NCBI GenBank assembly: GCA_905147135.1
Contig: LR990050.1
Span: forward strand, 9,360,001-9,424,000
DNA: 64,000 bases
From: Blastobasis lacticolella
Taxonomy: Eukaryota; Arthropoda; Insecta; Lepidoptera; Blastobasidae
Direction of reading: 5' to 3'
Shown here piece after piece: positions 58,658-64,000 of the stretch (the first letter of the stretch is position 1; each line of letters opens with the position of its first letter). The translations under genes and the position numbers were made by a program. Below the pieces are notes generated by a model, which saw only the letters and a program-made list of their open reading frames with translations, made no database searches and was not told where the DNA came from.

Positions 58658-58759
58658 ATCCACGCGAGCGCTCGCCTTCTAATGCTTGTATTTTCTATCT
58701 GTAGCCACTTACGACGAGTGTGAAAGAGACAGGTAGCGCACACGAGCGCTCGCGTGGAT
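58658..58759. repeat. 17-bp perfect inverted repeat
   Basis: 'atccacgcgagcgctcg' at 58658-58674 and its exact complement at 58743-58759, separated by 68 bp. Both arms contain the palindrome 'cgagcgctcg'. This could be the ends of a small MITE-like element or a foldback structure. Confidence 0.75.
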
Positions 58760-58867
58760 GCGAGCGGTATCAAAAATAGGGCCTCTGTTCCTCTTTAAAT
58801 GGTAACTGACTACCTTATTACTTACCATTTTTATTTTATCATCATCTCGATAGTGGTCCACCCCGGC

Positions 58868-59070
58868 ATGCCAGGGTCCGCGTTAATACTTTACCTGCTC
58901 TATTTCGTCTCTTCTTCTTCACATCCACGCGTCACTTATGACGGCTTACCGTCGCTCGGCGTCAATCCATCGCTTCTTGAGCCTCGCGCGAAAGGTTTAG
59001 TTATCTATTTCCCAGGGCGTATGACTAAGCCTCGTTATAATTTTATTGAAATACCTGATAAACACGATTG
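58868..59070 (+). CDS. Candidate first coding exon of a secreted protein (unrecognised)
   Basis: The ATG at 58868 has G at -3 and begins MPGSALILYLLYFVSSSSHP, a short polar start, a hydrophobic stretch and a Ser-rich site suited to signal peptidase. The frame continues through YDGLPSLGVNPSLLEPRAK, GLVIYFPGRMTKP and RYNFIEIPDKHD, and stays open to a strong donor, 'gattg|gtaagt' at 59071 (phase 2). A possible acceptor 'tcatctcgatag' lies 18 bp upstream of the ATG, so this may be exon 2 with some 5' UTR. I do not recognise the family, and no following exon could be assigned. It could still be a chance open frame; the evidence is the combination of signal-like start, start context and donor. Confidence 0.4.
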
Positions 59071-59074
59071 GTAA

Positions 59075-60960
59075 GTTTTCACAAAGAAAAAGCTTAATAA
59101 AATACAATAGTGTATCAACTGCGCGTTTTCGGGAGACATTTTCAGATGGGATACTGCAATAGTAAATGCTCCATTAGTCAGTAGAGCATGTTCTGATTAC
59201 TGAAATTATTGTTGTTGTTAACTTTAACATTAATTTTCTTCCTTTCACGTCTATCAATCCGTTTCCCCGAGTTTACATTTAGGCTAAATCTTCAGCGAGA
59301 CTAAACCGGTTTGCATAAGTGAATCCCCAAAGACACTCCCGTACTAGATCTAATTGCTTGTCGAAATTCGCAAATTAATTTAAAATACGTGAGCGGCGGT
59401 GTGCCCCGCGCCCCGCCCCGCCCCCGCCCGTGCAGACTGTTTGTAGTACCTGCAATAAATTGCAATTAGGAAAGCTGTTGTGTCTTGTTATCGAGTTAGC
59501 AGCCTTCAAGCCTCTCCACGGGCTGCACTTCAGCGTTCTCCTGCAACGAAACAATATCAAAATTTATCACAGCTTACTTTGACGTTAGTGGACTTTAGGC
59601 ACTTTCCCGACGACGGTTTTATCGCTCGTGCATTAATGCTGATAATAGCTGTCAGGCCCACAGGCCCGAATGAATAATTTCCCGACCGCAACAATCATTG
59701 TTTGCGCACGGATCTCGCAATCAGAGTTGCTTTTCTACTCAAAGAACGAACAGTAACAGATAAAATAAACGCCGAATCTTTCCTCGTAAATCTGTCAGCG
59801 AAACAATTCGTACCCTTTCACGAGCAATAAAATGCTAGCAACAGCAGAGGCAACGAAAAAAGTATCATAAATATAAGATTCATTTATATTCGTTCAGTCG
59901 ACCCCTTGAGGGATCTGAAATCGCTAACAGAGGAAAAACAATGCGCTACCTCCCGCTCTTACGGCTTACATTTAAATTAATGACGTGACGTTGTTTAATT
60001 TTATAAATTTATTCATTCCAGCATTCATTGAAACTCAAATAAAGTTTAAATTAAAATACCGCAAAAATGTTGAACCCTTTTTATACAAACACACGGTCAA
60101 TTGAACCTTTCCAGCCATTTGCGTAATTTAGATTGCTTTGATCGTTCCTGATTATCAATAAACCTTTATCCATTCGGCTGTCTGAAACAAGTCCACTCAA
60201 TACGCAATTTCCAATTAGTTGAGTAACTATTACGGTTTCTATTATGGAGATCGATCTCACAATATTAGAAGTTAGCATTACCGAAATATTGACGTATAAT
60301 CAAGAATATATTATAAGCATATTTATACAAAAGTATAAATGAGGATGGTAATGACAACCGAACTAGAAGTGTTCTTTTCTTAAACCTATGATAGTTTTAG
60401 TTAAAAAGAAGGCTATAATAGTTGGTTTATGGCTAGAACCATTCATATACATACAATCAGTCAACAATTTTGCTTAACTAATTATATTTTTTAACGTGAT
60501 TTTATTTATGGAAATAATACATAATATTATCTAGCCTCAATTACGTAAAAGAGGTACTTGGCACAAAGTTAATATGTGTAATCCTCATAGCGTCGCCTTC
60601 CGAGCCTCGCGAGAGGCTAAATCCGCCGCTAATCACCCGTTCATGCGTAATCTTTTAATTAACTAAGTGTAAACTTATTCCCGACGCCTGATGAGAGTAA
60701 GAGCGTCTCATTATGTTGATCGTAAATAATCCAACTAACTTGTCACAGTCACGTATTGATGCGACGTTCTACATTGTTTTGATTGGGCTTTAGAGAATAC
60801 TCATACTTTATTATTAATATTTAACTCTTTATTGTACACAATAAAACATAAAGGAAAAATACCTAAAATAAAATTCTTCTAGCTTACTTTACTTTATGAG
60901 AGTAAACAAATTTTATTGATCTATTTTAATTTTAATTATTATAGCTAGTTGAATGCTAAC
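59075..60960. other. Unassigned; GC-rich G4-prone block at 59404-59429
   Basis: The block has five C runs in 26 bp, 330 bp after the candidate exon. Around 60822-60870 'ctttattgtacacaataaaa' resembles a minus-strand LINE 3' end. No gene recognised. Confidence 0.35.
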
Positions 60961-60967
60961 GGATGCT

Positions 60968-61170
60968 ATTATGGTGACGGAAAACATCGTGATGAAACCT
61001 GTACATTCAGGCGACGGAATGTGTAACCATGAGCCAATCTGGTCAGGTTCCCCGGGCAGGGTCACGGAGGTCAGATAGCAGTCGCTCCACTGTAAATTTG
61101 ATCTGCCAAATCCAAGATCATGATCAAGGCAGACCCCTCGAACACGAGAGCACAACCGGGACATTATCCC
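60968..61170 (+). mobile_element. SINE family 1, headless copy
   Basis: 'cgtgatgaaacctgtacatt', 'caggcgacggaatgtgtaac', 'gggtcacggaggtcagatag', 'cagtcgctccactgtaaatt' and 'cacgagagcacaaccgggac'. It lacks the tRNA head. Confidence 0.8.
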
Positions 61171-61174
61171 CTAA

Positions 61175-62190
61175 TTAAAATAAAATAATAACATTTGTAT
61201 AAACTACTTTACTCAAATAAAGCAAAGTATGTGTATTCACCTAAAGTTCAATCAAAACAATGTAGAATCTCGCATAAATGCTTGACTGTGATAGGTTAGT
61301 AAGTTGATAAAAGTAATGATAAATATAGGGAGTTACTTTTTTTACTTCAGCAAAGCGCCCCTGTCCACACAGTTAAACGTATTTTTACGTCAACTTTTAC
61401 CAATACTTCGCCGTCGCTCTGCTCCAGGAAGGTTCGCATCGCGCACAGCAGCTTCGCGGCCACATCTGCTGCCGAAACCCAGTTGAAGTGGACCAAAATA
61501 ATCCGTTAGGGTAGGTGAAGCATGTTGCAAGCAAGCAAGTGACAGCAGATTTTTGATGTTATACGACGTCAAGCCGGGGCTGTAGCCCACGCCGATGGGT
61601 ATTATGCCGCCATCTTTTTTTAATGTATGTAAGTATGTATATAGTTAAGTAATAATGTATATTTTGTACCCGGCCGTTATTCAAAAAGTATCGAATTTGT
61701 ATTGATTAACAAAAAGTATTTTATTTAATTGAATTGATTGATGATCTGAATTATGATATAGGTATAGCGCTTAATTTTGAAATCTTTACGCGATATCAAA
61801 AGATCGTATAATATAATAGGTACGCTATAACTTTAAACTTCGATATTGCGTGTCCCTTTGAACAGCCGACTGCCGATCAAACCCTGCTTTTCATTTTAGG
61901 TGCTCACGTGGGGACAAAATGGCTAGCTAAAACGCCTGTCCGAAGCACAAAGTAAGCGAGTGCTATAGCTTAGTATAGCGTCCTGCGTGGCCGTACAAAG
62001 CGGATCCCCGTGACGTCATCGACAGGTGCACCAGATCAGTCAGAGCGATAGCCGCCACGTATTGTCTGACGTGGATAATAGACATGGCCGCTGCCAGGCT
62101 TCCACTGCTCGCTACGGTCATAGTTAAATGTTAGGGAGAGCCTTATACGAAATCTTGTACAAGGATGTCCTGTGTTACTAATTAACGATT
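61175..62190. other. Unassigned
   Basis: A short GC-richer segment, 61380-61500, is open on both strands (60 and 66 codons) with no recognisable motif. The rest is AT-rich. Confidence 0.3.
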
Positions 62191-62194
62191 TAAT

Positions 62195-62345
62195 ATTCAG
62201 AAGATTGTAGAAAATATAAATGACAACATTAGAAAAGACATAATAGGCCTTCGTATTTCTATAAAGAAATTTCGTCCAGCAGGCCTACAGAGAGATAGTG
62301 AGTGTGTTAAGTTTTCGTAGATAACATAAATAAATAAATAAATTG
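62195..62345 (-). mobile_element. LINE 3' end with stem-loop (minus copy)
   Basis: On the plus strand: 'gacataataggccttcgtat', the stem 'atttct-ataa-agaaat' (62255-62270), 'ttcgtccagcaggcctacag'. It is the reverse complement of the 35375-35510 arrangement, followed by AAAT units near 62326-62342. Confidence 0.65.
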
Positions 62346-62349
62346 AGTA

Positions 62350-64000
62350 AGATAGTCCTGCCCAACAGAAATTATAAATTAATTTGTACACAAATCTCCG
62401 TCACTAGACAGGTACCTACTTCAATCACCAAATGATAAAAATATAATTTCGCAGCAAGACAAAATCGCATTCCCTTAATATACTTACCTAATAAAACAAT
62501 TTAAAAATCCTATAGAGATGCATCGACTTGTTCGCTGAAGTTCAATTGGCTGGCGCCGGGAAGGAAATCGCCCTACCGATGTTCCTTTAAATTTTATTAT
62601 AAAAACTGTTCAACAGATCACAGGCGATAGAACGATTTCCGCCAACATCGGCCCCTTTACTGAGTAATTATTTTTCTAGATCGAAATACTTACTTTCTTA
62701 TACAGTTCGGTAGGAATTTGAAAACGATCACTTTTTCTTTAGATATGATGGAGCAGCACAATTTTTTTCAAACTTCGTAGCATATCCCATTCGATATTCT
62801 TTTTAAATAGGTATTTAGATATATTTACAACTGTTAAGGTATATATACTGCTGTAATATGAATTAATTCATTTTTACATGCATATGTAACAATGGGAGCA
62901 TGATTGTCGTCGCTGGCGGCAGATTAAAGACAATAAACCGGGCCGAACGGCCGCTCGCCGACGCGCCTGCCTTTGACGTCTCCCCCAGAAATGCATGCCA
63001 TCCACTTTCCTCTCCATTGCTTTATTTCCATCGCCCTTATTCTGTTATTTACACCTCTGCTCTCTGTCTCCTATTTTATTCATGTTAAGTCCGAATACGA
63101 GCCCGTTAAACATTCAGCAGCGCTTGATTACATTTTAATGTGCTAAAATGCAGACTAACTATCCGCCGCGAAAAGAACCAGCGAAACTTCGCGTTTAGTG
63201 TGTAAAAGCTGTTTTGAACTTACAACCGTAAAGCGCTTTCTTTGGTTCGAGCAAAAAAGCAGCGGACTTTTAAAAACGGGAAGCCAACACTCAGGGAAGT
63301 TAAGTGGAAAGTTGGTGGTCTAGTTTTATTTTGTTTAAATGTTATGAGCAGCTTAACTAATTTAAACGAATAATTCGCTTGGACGTTCGAAAACTGAACT
63401 TTTTTTAAGGGAAACGTCTGTGAAAAGCGGCTTCTGAATGCGTCGAACAAAAATTGAATATAATGGATTTTATAGGCTCTTTAAACTTTTCGAAAGCGGC
63501 TGTTAAAAGTAGGGCGAGCACGTTTTATCGGAAAACGCAAAGCGATGATAATGGCGGCTCGTAAAGAAGTGCCGCGGTCGCCGATAGATTCCGTAAGTTG
63601 GCAAGTTTCGGGGTGTCCACGCCATTAGCGCCCCACTAATGCGGTGTAGCCGAGTTTACACCAACACGACGCCGTGCATTTGCTATGTATCTATGGAAAT
63701 CCTTATTGCAAAGGCAGGCAGACTTCACTACATCCCCTAAAACACATGCCAGACTAGATACGTGTTATTCTTATTCATTCAAATTTCCGTTTCCTACAAC
63801 GCAAAGAACGTCCGTCCGCTTTGATTCTGCAAACGTATTAGCATTGGATTTGAATAGAACAAACAAAGGGATTGCTCAAGACAGTGTGCTTTCGTAGGCG
63901 ATTGTAAATTCAGCGTATCGTAAAAATCCGAGCCCCGACTTACTACTTTTGCCCAAGTAAAATTCTACTCTCCTTGCAATTTTGTTGGATACGTACACAT
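62350..64000. other. Intergenic to window end, nothing recognised
   Basis: Short frames on both strands (for example 62900-63088 and 63685-63897) have no domain signature. No repeat family recognised. Confidence 0.35.

Noticed and set aside
1..64000. CRISPR array, prophage, operon-like clusters or biosynthetic genes
   Set aside because: No regularly spaced direct repeats and no run of adjacent same-strand ORFs; introns, SINEs and LINEs show eukaryotic nuclear DNA.

Overview
The window looks like nuclear DNA of a moth or butterfly (Lepidoptera). It is AT-rich and has introns with GT-AG borders. It carries interspersed repeats familiar from lepidopteran genomes: LINE 3' ends with the 'cataacagtccactgc' motif, repeats with the 'aaaatccgttgcgtag' core, and tRNA-derived SINEs. 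I see no operons, phage genes, CRISPR array, rRNA or functional tRNA gene. The identification rests on pattern recognition, with no database search.

One cellular gene can be reconstructed with confidence: a plus-strand carbonic anhydrase-related protein of the CA10/CA11 group (the Drosophila CARPA/CARPB type). Nine coding exons lie between 12584 and 27443, all with GT-AG borders and mutually compatible phases. They join into an uninterrupted 299-residue stretch ending at TGA 27441-27443. The exon encoding the initiator Met and signal peptide was not found, so the gene is 5'-incomplete here. The first two zinc-ligand histidine positions are kept (H-I-H), but the third is Gln, so the product should be a secreted pseudoenzyme or ligand, not an active carbonic anhydrase.

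Layout: 1-12.5 kb is intergenic or upstream DNA with decayed LINEs, three copies of a short inverted-repeat element (one interrupted by another insertion with a 10-bp target duplication), SINE fragments and LINE tails. 12.6-27.5 kb is the CA10-like gene, whose introns hold a 60-bp-arm foldback element (25244-25478), another copy of the short inverted-repeat element and repeat debris. 27.4-28.3 kb is its likely 3' UTR. 28-64 kb is a gene-poor repeat landscape: a LINE reverse-transcriptase fragment (41.2-42.6 kb) nested in a SINE, a second decayed LINE (52.9-53.9 kb), several SINE copies, a diverged local duplication (34.8-35.7 kb), a 145-bp tandem duplication (43 kb) and several LINE 3' ends. 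At 58868-59070 there is an unassigned candidate first coding exon with a signal-peptide-like start and a strong splice donor.

The window does not show a convincing new multi-gene system. The most checkable novelties are the intronic foldback element, the five-copy short inverted-repeat family, the covarying stem-loop at the 3' ends of two LINE types, and the candidate secreted-protein exon at 58.9 kb.
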